Numbered from the stretch's first letter, positions 1-7,563 are shown. The stretch is 40,186 nt of DNA from Alphaproteobacteria bacterium (GCA_028821995.1 JAPKEQ010000005.1:1-40186); one strand, 5' to 3'. Notes: generated by a model not told the origin, from the letters alone. Numbers and translations: made by a program.

Positions 1-1508
1 GTCATGGTGATTTCAGCCGTGTTAACAACGCTAATATACAGAACCACTGGGGCACCGTTTGTACTTGCGATGTAACCTTCAAGAGCTTCAATGCGTGCAC
101 CAGATGCAACGCTGGTCAGGTCAAGTTTAGCTTGGCCCTGAGCTTTAACACCGGTGATAACCATGCGCCCACTTGCGCTAACAGAAATTTTGACTGCGCG
201 TTTGCGGCCATTAATTTCATGCTGGGTGGGTGGCAGGTTTTTGGAGGATTCTTGCGGTTCCATGCCATGACGATGGGAAGGGCCCATCGCCATCACATCA
301 GTTACAGCAATACCACCGCGCTCAGTATCTTCTTCCAATGTCCAGCCCATCAGGCCTTCATAGGATTCAGATGCAGGTGCGGTGTAATCAGATTTCCAAA
401 CATTACGAACAGGAATCGTCATTTCCAGTGTTTCATAGGTGCCGTCAGCATGTTCACGCAAAATAAGTGCATGTGCACCAACTTCAGGATCAGCAGACCA
501 AACCTTCATGATAATGCGGTTTACGCTCGTTACGAGCGTGCCGTTTACATGAGTGATGATGTCACCTTTCTGGATACCAGCTTCATCAGCTGGAGTGTCT
601 TCCATAACGTTGCTAACAACCACGCCACCAGGAATATCCATAATGGCAGCTTCTGCTTTGGAGATACCACCAATTTGAACGCCGATCTGGTTGACCTGCA
701 TTTGACCGTAATGGTAGACGTTGTTGAGGAACAAACGCATCAAGTCACTACGGCCTGCAAAGGCAATGCCGTTGTTTTCTTTTTGGCGAGACAGAATTGA
801 CGTATTAATGCCAATCACATAGCCGTTCTGTTCAAACAATGGGCCACCAGAGTTACCGGGGTTAACCGATGCATCTGTTTGGATCATGGGCCAAACGCTC
901 AACCGGCCTGTGCGAGCCGTATGACTCACAGTGCCCGTGGTCACTGACCATGTTTGTCCCATGGGGTTACCCATAGCAATGGCTGTTTCACCAACTTTTA
1001 CATTGGTATGGTCCTTGATGATTGGAGCCCAAGCAGCGCCTTCACAGTGATCCATTTGAAGGAGTGTGAAGTCAAAATCTTGCTCGGAATCGCCCGGGTA
1101 GCCAACAATAGTTGCGCTGACATTTTCAACCAACGGAGTGCCATCGTCAAGCCAGCCGTTCACAAATGTCACGCTGAGAAAGTCAGCGTCATCAGTCACG
1201 TGTTGGTTGGTGATAGCCCAGCAGTTTTTGTTGTCAATGATAACGCCAGAACCCGTTGAGCCTTGTTCTGTTGTTGCGCTGCTGTTTTGGATGAAGACAG
1301 TCGCTTCTTCCATGCGACGAACGCGCTCCAAGTAACCCAGCGATGGGTCCGTGGTACTTTCCTCAACCAAAAGGTTGGGGCTAAGCCACATGGTGTAATC
1401 AAAGCGGGGGTCATCACCAGCAAGCGGGTGAGCCTCATTAGCAAAAGCAGCCGGAGCAAAAGCGCTCAGGGCCAGTGCAGCTGTTGCTGCAAACAGAGAG
1501 TGTTTCAT
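1..1508 (-). CDS. Secreted trypsin-like serine protease with PDZ domain, DegP/HtrA-like (3' end outside window)
   Basis: About 502 residues are visible and the C-terminus runs off the window edge. The start ATG at 1508 follows a strong GGAGG ribosome site. Residues 1-23 form a signal peptide ending around AFA, so the enzyme should act in the periplasm. The catalytic triad of a trypsin-fold protease is readable: His103 in TNQHV, Asp146 in DFDFTLL, and Ser220 in PGNSGGP. A PDZ domain follows at roughly 270-370 (IPGGVVVSNV, then AGIQKGDIITHVNG), which in the HtrA family binds substrate C-termini. Beyond it lie about 130 residues I do not recognise, including a small beta-rich segment near the edge. 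The family does envelope protein quality control. Calling it DegP specifically is not justified, because the visible part has one PDZ domain and the rest is unseen. Confidence 0.88.
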   Translation of the reverse strand, partial: MKHSLFAATAALALSAFAPAAFANEAHPLAGDDPRFDYTMWLSPNLLVEESTTDPSLGYLERVRRMEEATVFIQNSSATTEQGSTGSGVIIDNKNCWAITNQHVTDDADFLSVTFVNGWLDDGTPLVENVSATIVGYPGDSEQDFDFTLLQMDHCEGAAWAPIIKDHTNVKVGETAIAMGNPMGQTWSVTTGTVSHTARTGRLSVWPMIQTDASVNPGNSGGPLFEQNGYVIGINTSILSRQKENNGIAFAGRSDLMRLFLNNVYHYGQMQVNQIGVQIGGISKAEAAIMDIPGGVVVSNVMEDTPADEAGIQKGDIITHVNGTLVTSVNRIIMKVWSADPEVGAHALILREHADGTYETLEMTIPVRNVWKSDYTAPASESYEGLMGWTLEEDTERGGIAVTDVMAMGPSHRHGMEPQESSKNLPPTQHEINGRKRAVKISVSASGRMVITGVKAQGQAKLDLTSVASGARIEALEGYIASTNGAPVVLYISVVNTAEITM

Positions 1509-1603
1509 TGGAGAACCTCCAAGAGAAAGAGAAAAGGGGAAGTGTTAGAAAGCGAACGCCTCCTAGACTAACTTGTAAGACAGATTCTATTTGAATTAAT
1601 AAA

Positions 1604-1631
1604 AGTATAGCAACGAAAAGATTGTATGCAA
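1604..1631 (-). promoter_or_regulatory. Candidate sigma-70 promoter for the PDZ protease
   Basis: Read on the minus strand there is TTGCAT (1626-1631), a 16-base spacer and TATACT (1604-1609), about 95 bases upstream of the protease start. The -10 box matches 5 of 6 consensus positions and the -35 box is weak. It lies between the FkbM gene and the protease, so the protease can be transcribed on its own. Confidence 0.4.
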
Positions 1632-1654
1632 ATTAAAAAGTGAAAAAAGTGCGT

Positions 1655-2380
1655 TTATTTTGAAAAGAGGTAATCATGTCGGCTGAGTTGCTTTGCCACT
1701 TTATAGCCTTTTTCTTTAAGAAACTGGGTGATTCCATCTTTGTCCCAACACTCAATAAGCATGTATTTAAAATCATAAGTTTCAAAATCAATACCTTTAA
1801 GAACTTCAAGCTCTGCGCCTTCAACGTCTAGAGAAAGTAAATCAATGCTTTGGGGAGCCTTGGCTTCTTTTAGGAGGGATGTAAGAGTGTAAGCCTTAGC
1901 ACCAAATGTAAAATTTGTTTCGTGTGATTTCATCACATTTAGGCCTTTTTCGGCGTGCTCTTCAGCATCGTCTCTGCCAGAAAGCTCTTTAGATATTGTC
2001 ATAAGGTCGCTATAGATAAGTTCAACAAATTTTTCTTTGTAGTCAAAACCTACGCAAGCACCGCAAACAAAGTGGTTTTTATCGCTACGATTACGTACGC
2101 ACTCTAAAAATTTACTAGGAATAGGCTCAATAAGCAGGCCACTCCAGCCTTTGTGTTTTTCAAAGTGAGCGGTGTTTGCTTGCGTTATACCATCGTTTGC
2201 GCCAAGTTCTACAAAGTAGCCGTTTTCGTAATCTATAAATTCAAGAAGTTGCTGATCGAGCTTGTTGAGACTGTAAAATTTACCCTTACCAAGGCGCTTA
2301 AGATAAAAAGCAAGGCGAGGGGGGAAGAGATAATCTTCCATCCGTTTCATAAATATTTTAAAGCGCATCATCATGGACAT
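1655..2380 (-). CDS. FkbM-family SAM-dependent methyltransferase
   Basis: A 241-residue protein with the signature of the FkbM/Methyltransf_21 family: the SAM-binding glycine motif FVELGANDG (residues 56-64), LLIEPIPSKF (82-91), and the late DLLSLDVEGAELEVLKGI block near 180-197. Members O-methylate sugars or other small acceptors, often in surface polysaccharide or natural product pathways; the substrate cannot be told here. There is no signal peptide or membrane segment, so it is probably cytoplasmic. The start is ambiguous because four methionines lie within the first five residues and no good ribosome site precedes them. The gene stands alone between a tRNA gene on the opposite strand and the protease gene. 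AT content seems a little higher than in neighbouring housekeeping genes, so acquisition by transfer is possible but unproven. Confidence 0.85.
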   Translation of the reverse strand: MSMMMRFKIFMKRMEDYLFPPRLAFYLKRLGKGKFYSLNKLDQQLLEFIDYENGYFVELGANDGITQANTAHFEKHKGWSGLLIEPIPSKFLECVRNRSDKNHFVCGACVGFDYKEKFVELIYSDLMTISKELSGRDDAEEHAEKGLNVMKSHETNFTFGAKAYTLTSLLKEAKAPQSIDLLSLDVEGAELEVLKGIDFETYDFKYMLIECWDKDGITQFLKEKGYKVAKQLSRHDYLFSK

Positions 2381-2406
2381 TACTTTTACGGAAGTTCAGG
2401 CGAGGG

Positions 2407-2442
2407 GGCAAGAAATAATTTTTTCCTAAAAAAGGGCTTGCC
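2407..2442. repeat. Inverted repeat upstream of the FkbM gene
   Basis: GGCAAG (2407-2412) pairs with CTTGCC (2437-2442), and inside it six T (2419-2424) pair with six A (2428-2433) around a CCT loop. It sits in the divergent gap between the FkbM gene and the tRNA gene, close to the candidate tRNA -35 box. It could be an operator or an mRNA leader hairpin; no function is shown. Confidence 0.4.
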
Positions 2443-2464
2443 AGAACTACTAATTCATTATAAA
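2438..2464 (+). promoter_or_regulatory. Candidate promoter for the tRNA-Met gene
   Basis: TTGCCA (2438-2443), a short 15-base spacer, and TATAAA (2459-2464), ending 16 bases before the mature tRNA 5' end. The placement is sensible for a stable-RNA promoter, but the spacer is shorter than the usual 16-18. Confidence 0.4.
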
Positions 2465-2480
2465 AACATCATCACCCTGT

Positions 2481-2557
2481 GGCGGGGTAGCTCAGTTGGT
2501 TAGAGCAGCGGAATCATAATCCGAAGGTCGTGAGTTCAAGTCTCTCTCCCGCTACCA
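2481..2557 (+). tRNA. tRNA-Met (CAT), elongator type
   Basis: A 77-base cloverleaf: acceptor GGCGGGG/TCCCGCT, D arm GCTC...GAGC, anticodon loop ATCATAA with CAT at 2515-2517, five-base variable loop, T loop TTCAAGT, and an encoded CCA. The acceptor and D arm match the alphaproteobacterial elongator tRNA-Met as I remember it, which argues against initiator tRNA and against CAT-bearing tRNA-Ile2. Two stem positions do not pair: G27 against A43 in the anticodon stem, and T50 against T64 in the T stem. The acceptor stem has G-T pairs at 1-72 and 7-66. It is followed at once by a terminator and looks like a single-gene unit. Confidence 0.93.
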
Positions 2558-2560
2558 TGT

Positions 2561-2598
2561 GAAAGCCCCCTATGGTCAGGGGGCTTTCATTGTTTTTA
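2561..2598 (+). terminator. Rho-independent terminator after tRNA-Met
   Basis: A perfect 11-base stem (2561-2571 with 2578-2588, GAAAGCCCCCT/AGGGGGCTTTC) around a six-base loop, followed by a T-rich run to 2597. It starts three bases after the tRNA CCA. Confidence 0.92.
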
Positions 2599-2686
2599 GG
2601 GGGATGTTTTTCCTGCTTTTGGTGCGTTTGTTGCATCAATATTTTTCAGTGAGTTTTAAACAGGGCACAGATAAGGAAAACAAAGA

Positions 2687-3217
2687 ATGAGTATTTCAGG
2701 AGTATCCAATACATACTATCCTATGCAAAGCGCTCAAAGCACGTCTTCTGGTGGAATAAAGGTCTCAGAAGGAAAGCGAATTGATGATACAAAAGAGCTA
2801 CAGGACCTGAGAGGTCTTGTAGACCTGAGAGAACTTCCTTCGCCTATGAGCGTGGCAGATTACTCTGAACAGCTACAGAGCCAAGGTGAGATTAAGCAAG
2901 TGGCTGTTATTAAAGAAGGTAACGTCATCGTAGGAACGATAAGTGATAAGGGCGCTACATTTTTTAATAATAGTTTAGGCAGTAAGTTTAATGCTGCTGG
3001 TTTATCTGTAGACAGTAATATTGATGCAATTAAATCTGCTTTGGGCGGCCGTTACGACGTAGAAGTGTTTGCTCATGGAGAAGGGCCGACCTATGCTGAA
3101 GTTCATGATAGCCTTTATAGTGAATCTTATAATTCGCTTGTTTCGCGTCAGACAAGAGAGTATCAAAAAGAAATGGAGCTTTCTTCATTTGGTTCTTTAC
3201 TTGATATTGAAGTTTAA
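2687..3217 (+). CDS. Hypothetical protein, 176 aa
   Basis: I do not recognise this protein. It begins MSISGVSNTYYP after an AAGGAA ribosome site, has no signal peptide or membrane helix, and is Ser/Gly/Gln-rich in the first 25 residues, which suggests a flexible N-terminus. The centre (about 70-130) alternates short hydrophobic stretches such as VAVIKEGNVIVGTISDKGATFF and looks like a small alpha/beta domain. The C-terminal 40 residues are Tyr-, Ser- and Glu-rich. At 2804-2813 and 2822-2831 the ten bases GACCTGAGAG are repeated, giving the internal DLRGLVDLREL duplication. It is a single-gene unit between two terminators. The N-terminal style resembles some secreted or flagellum-associated proteins without signal peptides, but that is only an impression. 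Confidence 0.7.
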   Translation: MSISGVSNTYYPMQSAQSTSSGGIKVSEGKRIDDTKELQDLRGLVDLRELPSPMSVADYSEQLQSQGEIKQVAVIKEGNVIVGTISDKGATFFNNSLGSKFNAAGLSVDSNIDAIKSALGGRYDVEVFAHGEGPTYAEVHDSLYSESYNSLVSRQTREYQKEMELSSFGSLLDIEV

Positions 3218-3242
3218 TATTCTTTCCTCTCCACAAAAAAAA

Positions 3243-3270
3243 GAACCCCTGTTTCCAGGGGCCTTTTTTA
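3243..3270 (+). terminator. Rho-independent terminator after the hypothetical gene
   Basis: CCCCTG (3246-3251) pairs with CAGGGG (3256-3261) around a four-base loop, followed by seven T (3264-3270) and preceded by an A run. Confidence 0.85.
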
Positions 3271-3452
3271 ACAAATCGATGCGTGCGTGTTAAAGTAGAA
3301 TCAACTTCGTTTCATAGCGCTGTTTTCCTCTGGGTCATGTTAGGCCGTTGGACGCGTTTCCTCTGGGCCTAGGTGGCATTGAGAGGTGGGATTAAATCTC
3401 CTTCATGAATAGTTGCTGGGTGGGTGCGCAGGCGAACGGTGGGCGAACGGTA
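3271..3452. other. Intergenic stretch with short direct repeats
   Basis: No convincing gene on either strand. The 11-mer TTTCCTCTGGG occurs at 3324-3334 and again at 3357-3367, and GGCGAACGGT occurs twice in near tandem (3431-3440 and 3442-3451). The latter pair lies just beyond the stop of the small minus-strand gene. From about 3405 the sequence is clearly more GC-rich than its surroundings. Confidence 0.4.
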
Positions 3453-3590
3453 TTACTGCTTCGCCGCTTCGGCCTTGCGCGCTTCCTCCGCGACGGCGGC
3501 TTGATGAGCCACCATCGCCGCGGATGGAACTTTAACGAAGGGGCTGAGCAGACAGCTCGGCAACCTTTGTGGTTTTTGAGTTTGTGCCAT
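3453..3590 (-). CDS. Candidate small protein, 45 aa
   Basis: A short frame that begins at an ATG (3590) preceded by GGAGG at ideal spacing (six bases) and ends with TAA at 3453. The product begins MAQTQKPQRLPS; its second half is Ala/Glu/Lys-rich (VAEEARKAEAAKQ at the C-terminus) and should be helical. There is one cysteine and no membrane segment. Codons end mostly in G or C in the second half, unlike most genes in this window, which suggests a different origin or unusual selection. A plausible promoter lies 46 bases upstream on the same strand. I do not recognise a family. The ribosome site and promoter favour a real gene, but the short length keeps this tentative. Confidence 0.45.
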   Translation of the reverse strand: MAQTQKPQRLPSCLLSPFVKVPSAAMVAHQAAVAEEARKAEAAKQ

Positions 3591-3635
3591 GTGGCACCTC
3601 CGTTGAAAAAATGAACACTGTGTTTCTTGTAATTA

Positions 3636-3665
3636 AAGATATGGTGGCAAAAATCCTTTTTTCAA
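3636..3665 (-). promoter_or_regulatory. Candidate promoter for the 45-aa gene
   Basis: On the minus strand, TTGAAA (3660-3665), an 18-base spacer and TATCTT (3636-3641); the start codon lies 45 bases downstream. It overlaps the region that would also serve proS on the other strand. Confidence 0.4.
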
Positions 3666-3673
3666 GAGCTACC

Positions 3674-3702
3674 TTGCATTTTTTTAGGGGGAGGGATATT
3701 TT
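3674..3702 (+). promoter_or_regulatory. Candidate promoter for proS
   Basis: TTGCAT (3674-3679), a 17-base spacer and TATTTT (3697-3702), 38 bases before the proS start. Spacing is ideal but both boxes are imperfect. Confidence 0.35.
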
Positions 3703-3740
3703 AATAACAACATTAACCAAATTAAGAAATCCCGAGCCTT

Positions 3741-4997
3741 ATGAAACTCAGTCAATATTTTATGCCGACCTTACGTGAAAACCCAGCGGATGCGCAGGTT
3801 CCGAGCCACCGTCTTATGCTACGTGCGGGTATGCTTCGTCCTGTAGCAAGTGGGGTTTACACATGGCTTCCGTTTGGGCTGAAAGTGCGCGAGATTGTTG
3901 CAAAAGTTGTACGTGAGGAAATGGATGCATCTGGCGCAAACGAGATATTCATGCCAATGGTACAGCCAGCCTCTCTTTGGCAAGAAACTGGCCGCTGGGA
4001 TAAAATGGATGCTGAGCTTTGTCGCATCAAAGACCGTCATGACAATAATTTCTGCCTTGGGCCAACCCATGAGGAAGTTGTGACAGACGTTGTGCGCAAA
4101 AGCCTGAGCTCTTACAAACAACTTCCTGTGATGCTATACCAGATTCAAAGTAAGTTCCGTGATGAGGTTCGCCCTCGTTTTGGCGTGATGCGTGGCCGTG
4201 AGTTTATGATGAAAGATTGCTACAGCTTTGATGTAGATGAAGAAGCGGCAATGAATAGTTACAACACCATGAAGGACGCTTACCACCGTATCTTTAAGCG
4301 TCTTGGGCTTGATTACCGCGTGGTAAAAGCTGATAGCGGTGCGATTGGCGGAGACCTAAGTGAAGAGTTTCAGGTGATTGCAGAAACGGGCGAAGACGAG
4401 CTTGTGTTTGATAAAGAAGGTGATTACGCGGTAAACGTTGAAAAGCACGATGCTGAGACTTGCGGCGTGCCTGCAGAGCGTCTTGAAACAAAACGCGGTA
4501 TTGAAGTAGGTAACATCTTTTACCTTGGGGATACGTACTCTAAGCCAATGAAAGCTGTTGTGAAGCATAGCGATGGTACAGAGCGTCCTGCAATTATGGG
4601 CTGCTATGGTATTGGTATTTGCCGTACAGTTGCTGCTGCCATTGAGCAGAACCACGATGAGAACGGTATTATCTGGCCAGAAGAAATGGCGCCGTACCAA
4701 ATTGGCCTCATGAACCTGCGTGTAAGCGATGATACTTGCACAGAAATAGCAGACAAGCTTTACGATAGCTTCCGCGCTCTTGGATTTGATGTGCTTTATG
4801 ATGACCGCGACGAACCAGCTGGCGCTAAATTCACCAGTATGGACCTTGTGGGTCTGCCATGGCAGTGCACAATTGGCCCGCGCGGCGTAAAAGAAGGCAA
4901 AGCTGAGTGGAAAAACCGTAAAACTGATGAGCGCTTTGAGTTACCTATTGGTGAACTTCCAGACGCGCTACAGGCGAAAGCAAAAGCGGCAGCATAG
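3741..4997 (+). CDS. proS: Prolyl-tRNA synthetase, short form
   Basis: ProRS charges tRNA-Pro with proline in the cytoplasm. The 418-residue protein is a class II synthetase: class II motif 2 reads FRDEVRPRFGVMRGREFMMKD (split over residues 139-159), PTHEE at 108-112 is the conserved catalytic-domain block, and motif 3 is MGCYGIGICR (286-295). The C-terminal anticodon-binding domain covers about 315-415. It lacks the roughly 180-residue editing insertion found between motifs 2 and 3 in E. coli ProRS; this short form is the norm in alphaproteobacteria, so the length is not a truncation. The start at MKLSQYFMPTLREN matches the usual family N-terminus, though the ribosome site is weak. It ends in a terminator, so it forms its own unit ahead of the lol genes. 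Confidence 0.97.
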   Translation: MKLSQYFMPTLRENPADAQVPSHRLMLRAGMLRPVASGVYTWLPFGLKVREIVAKVVREEMDASGANEIFMPMVQPASLWQETGRWDKMDAELCRIKDRHDNNFCLGPTHEEVVTDVVRKSLSSYKQLPVMLYQIQSKFRDEVRPRFGVMRGREFMMKDCYSFDVDEEAAMNSYNTMKDAYHRIFKRLGLDYRVVKADSGAIGGDLSEEFQVIAETGEDELVFDKEGDYAVNVEKHDAETCGVPAERLETKRGIEVGNIFYLGDTYSKPMKAVVKHSDGTERPAIMGCYGIGICRTVAAAIEQNHDENGIIWPEEMAPYQIGLMNLRVSDDTCTEIADKLYDSFRALGFDVLYDDRDEPAGAKFTSMDLVGLPWQCTIGPRGVKEGKAEWKNRKTDERFELPIGELPDALQAKAKAAA

Positions 4998-5013
4998 CCA
5001 CACACACTTTATA

Positions 5014-5039
5014 AGAGGGCGCAAGAGCGCCCTTTTTTG
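5014..5039 (+). terminator. Rho-independent terminator after proS
   Basis: AGGGCGC (5016-5022) pairs with GCGCCCT (5027-5033) around an AAGA loop, followed by a run of T. Confidence 0.9.
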
Positions 5040-5056
5040 TTGCAATGGATGTAAGG

Positions 5057-5079
5057 CGATGCCTAAAATATAGGCATTG
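5057..5079 (+). promoter_or_regulatory. Leader hairpin before the 142-aa exported protein gene
   Basis: ATGCCTA (5059-5065) pairs with TAGGCAT (5071-5077) around a five-base loop, extended by a G-T and a C-G pair. It has no T run, so it is not a terminator. It ends a few bases before the ribosome site and could affect translation or mRNA stability. Confidence 0.4.
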
Positions 5080-5095
5080 GTAAAAGGGGCTCTCT

Positions 5096-5524
5096 GTGAA
5101 AACTCTATATTTAGCACTATCATTTACACTTTTAAGCACAGTGCCAGCCATGGCTGATAGGGTTGTGCCTGTGGGTATTTGGGACTGCGTTATTAATAAT
5201 GTAGGCGAACCTGAAGGGGCCGCTTACGCATATAGAGCGCAGAGCACGATTTACACAACAGGGCATGATATTCATTTTAAAGAGGTTGTGCCTTCTCTTG
5301 GATATACAGCATCTATTAAAAGCAGGCGAGAGGGTGAGGGGCAGAACTATTATGACATGTTGTTTAATGTAGAATGGATTGCACCTGAAGGCGTAGCCGC
5401 AGACCTTATGGGAGAAGCTGGCTATAATGTGATGGTTCCCAAAAATATAGAAAGCTTTGCGGTCAAACTTAAGAAGAGCTTCAATTACGGGCCTGAAAAA
5501 ATCGTCTGCTATAAATCTCAGTAA
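5096..5524 (+). CDS. Hypothetical exported protein, 142 aa
   Basis: I do not recognise this protein. It starts at a GTG preceded by AGGGG. Residues 1-20 are a clear signal peptide (MKTLYLALSFTLLSTVPAMA, cleavage before Asp), so the product is probably periplasmic. The mature part is about 120 residues, rich in beta-type alternation, with two cysteines near its ends (WDC at about residue 31 and VCYKSQ at the C-terminus) that could form a disulfide. There is no lipobox and no further membrane segment. It follows the proS terminator and precedes an unrelated membrane protein gene, so context gives no function. Confidence 0.75.
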   Translation: MKTLYLALSFTLLSTVPAMADRVVPVGIWDCVINNVGEPEGAAYAYRAQSTIYTTGHDIHFKEVVPSLGYTASIKSRREGEGQNYYDMLFNVEWIAPEGVAADLMGEAGYNVMVPKNIESFAVKLKKSFNYGPEKIVCYKSQ

Positions 5525-5614
5525 AGCTTTTCTACTTGCTTTTAAGCACCCTAAAAGATACTTTTGCCATGAAATCAACCTGATCTTCCGTTTTTAGTCA
5601 TGAGGAGACGCTTT

Positions 5615-6244
5615 ATGCGTTCATTTCTTCGTTTTATTAACCGTATTGCAGGGCCAATGCGCCTTGCGTTGCTTGCGGTATTTCTTGTTCAATTAATGGG
5701 GAAGCCTTCTATAGGCATCTCTGTCGTTCAACCTGTTTATGACTGGATTGCAGTTTTCATGACAGCAAATATTTTAGCTGTCAGTGTGATACTTTTAATT
5801 TGGATTTTGCTGGATGGCATTTCAGCAGGGCATGAAAAGTATTTGTACACGCCTGATAAACGCCCAGAAGGTAAGCGCAGTGAAATTAGCAACATGATGG
5901 GCATCGGTTATATGTTTATTGGCCTTTCGTTTGGCGCTTATGCCGGTGAAGAGAGTCTCATAAACCTTGGAATGCTTCTCGGTGGTCTTGTCTTTATTTT
6001 GCCTATGTATTACTTTCCGCGCAAGCCGCTTGCAAGCCTTAAGGCTGCTTACGGCGATGAACGCGTGGAAAGCTTGCGCGAAGAAGTTGCCTTGCAAAGC
6101 CAAGAGGGCTTGTTTGAAAAGGCTGATCTTTCTGGCAAAACTTATGATGAGCTGCTTGTCATTCGCTCTAATCTAAATGTGATTGAAGAGTCTGCTCAAA
6201 GCGCTGAAGAAAGCAAGAAAGCCATTCGCGACCTTGTCTCTTAA
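5615..6244 (+). CDS. Hypothetical integral membrane protein, 209 aa
   Basis: Unrecognised. I place the start at the ATG at 5615, because AGGAGA (5603-5608) is an excellent ribosome site for it; an in-frame ATG at 5600 would add MRRRF and put the ribosome site inside the gene. Four hydrophobic segments can be seen: LALLAVFLVQLMG, WIAVFMTANILAVSVILLIW, a weaker one around MFIGLSFGAYAG, and LGMLLGGLVFILPMYYF. A soluble C-terminal tail of about 70 residues is Glu/Lys/Ser-rich and predicted helical (SLREEVALQSQEGLFEKADL). The topology suggests an inner-membrane protein with a cytoplasmic tail. It lies just upstream of lolC but a terminator separates them, so a link to lipoprotein transport is not supported. 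Confidence 0.72.
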   Translation: MRSFLRFINRIAGPMRLALLAVFLVQLMGKPSIGISVVQPVYDWIAVFMTANILAVSVILLIWILLDGISAGHEKYLYTPDKRPEGKRSEISNMMGIGYMFIGLSFGAYAGEESLINLGMLLGGLVFILPMYYFPRKPLASLKAAYGDERVESLREEVALQSQEGLFEKADLSGKTYDELLVIRSNLNVIEESAQSAEESKKAIRDLVS

Positions 6245-6252
6245 TATCGAAA

Positions 6253-6287
6253 AGAAGCCACCCTGTGATTTGGGGTGGTTTTCTTTT
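6253..6287 (+). terminator. Rho-independent terminator before lolC
   Basis: CCACCC (6258-6263) pairs with GGGTGG (6273-6278), with flanking A-rich and T-rich arms that extend the stem. It ends the membrane-protein gene and lies 23 bases before the lolC start chosen here. Confidence 0.75.
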
Positions 6288-6309
6288 GTCAAAATTTAGG
6301 GTTTGTCCT

Positions 6310-7563
6310 ATGATGCCTCTTATGAAAAATTTAGCGCTCCAACCTCATGTTATTTCTCGTTACCTGACTGCCCGAAGAGGGTTTGTAAAGGTGGTGACAG
6401 GTTTTTCTCTGCTTGGTATTTTTTTAGGGGTAGCTGCCCTTATTGTTGTTATGAGCGTGATGGCTGGTTTTCGCGAGGAACTCTTAAACCGTATCCTGGG
6501 TATGACAGGCCATATTAATGTAAATGTACAAAACATGACCATTGCAGAAGGTAAAGCCGCACGCGCGGACCTTATGGCAGATGAGGGCATGACTTCTGTA
6601 CAAATGTACACGCAAGCGCAGGGTATGGTGGTACGCGGCGGAAATGCCTCTGGTATTTTGGTGCGCGGTATTGACCCATCATTCGTGCGTGGCCAGGAAT
6701 TACTGTTTGATTCAATTGTGGCTGGTGACCTGCATCACTTGGCAAAACCGAATACTGTATCTATTGGTGATTCTCTTGCTAAAAAGCTTGGTGTGGGTGT
6801 TGGCGATAGCGTAACGCTCATGTCTCCACGAGGAACGCCCACCATTGCAGGCTTTGTGCCGCGTATGCAGCGCATGGAAATTGCAGCCATTTTTGATGTT
6901 GGCTTTACGCTTTATAACAATGGTTGGATGCTTATGAGCCTTGAAACCGTGGGTAAGTTTTTTGGTGTGGGTAATAAAATTGGCGGTTTTGAAATTCGCG
7001 TAACCACGCCTGATGAACTGCTGCCATTTGATGAAAAAATCCGAGCAGTGACAGGTGAAAATGTCTTTATTTCTGGCTGGAATACAGTGAATAAGCAATT
7101 TTTTGAAGCGCTTCAGGTCGAAAAAGTTGTCATGTTTATCATTTTATCTCTGGTGATTGTTGTGGCGGCCTTTAATATTATTACAGGGCAAACAATGCTT
7201 GTGGGCAGTAAGCGCGGCGATATTGCTATTATGCGCACAATGGGCGCACCGCGCCGTAAAATTCTAGGTATCTTTTTCTGGAATGGCCTTCTGCTTGGGG
7301 GTGTTGGAACCCTGGCTGGCATTGGCGCAGGCCTTCTTATTTCCTTTAACTTGCAAGGCATTGTTGCTTTTCTTGAAAGTGTGACCGGTGTTTCTATTTT
7401 TAGCGGTGAGGCTTATTACTTAACTGAAATTCCTGTCGTTATTGTATGGGCAGATATTATTCGTGTGAGTCTTATGAGTATGGCTCTTACTGTTCTTGCA
7501 TGCCTTTACCCAGCGTGGCGTGCGGCTAAAACTGATCCGGTGGAGGTGCTGCGTAGCCTATGA
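6310..7563 (+). CDS. lolC: Lipoprotein-releasing ABC transporter permease LolC/LolE type
   Basis: Inner-membrane permease of the Lol system, which extracts outer-membrane lipoproteins from the inner membrane and hands them to LolA. The 417-residue protein has the family architecture: an N-terminal ARRGFVKVVTGFSLLGIFLG segment leading into TM1 (about 25-50), a large periplasmic domain (about 50-270), then three membrane helices with the FtsX-type cytoplasmic loop KRGDIAIMRTMGAPRRKI, ending in AWRAAKTDPVEVLRSL. A longer in-frame start at 6265 would lie inside the terminator hairpin, so I use the ATG at 6310, which has AGGG at good spacing. It overlaps lolD by four bases. Only one permease gene is visible, so it may act as a homodimer; LolC versus LolE cannot be separated. 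Confidence 0.93.
   Translation: MMPLMKNLALQPHVISRYLTARRGFVKVVTGFSLLGIFLGVAALIVVMSVMAGFREELLNRILGMTGHINVNVQNMTIAEGKAARADLMADEGMTSVQMYTQAQGMVVRGGNASGILVRGIDPSFVRGQELLFDSIVAGDLHHLAKPNTVSIGDSLAKKLGVGVGDSVTLMSPRGTPTIAGFVPRMQRMEIAAIFDVGFTLYNNGWMLMSLETVGKFFGVGNKIGGFEIRVTTPDELLPFDEKIRAVTGENVFISGWNTVNKQFFEALQVEKVVMFIILSLVIVVAAFNIITGQTMLVGSKRGDIAIMRTMGAPRRKILGIFFWNGLLLGGVGTLAGIGAGLLISFNLQGIVAFLESVTGVSIFSGEAYYLTEIPVVIVWADIIRVSLMSMALTVLACLYPAWRAAKTDPVEVLRSL

Noticed and set aside
132-800. Long plus-strand open frame across the protease gene
   Set aside because: It is the antisense of the protease, whose catalytic motifs are unmistakable on the minus strand; the product has no recognisable domain and no ribosome site.
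2481-2557. tRNA-Ile2 or initiator tRNA identity for the CAT tRNA
   Set aside because: The acceptor and D arm match elongator tRNA-Met of alphaproteobacteria, and the initiator features (unpaired 1-72, three G-C pairs in the anticodon stem) are absent.
5524-5570. CTACTTGC sequence after the 142-aa gene, similar to the left end of the palindromic element
   Set aside because: Only eight bases match; there is no core palindrome and no right end within 120 bases.
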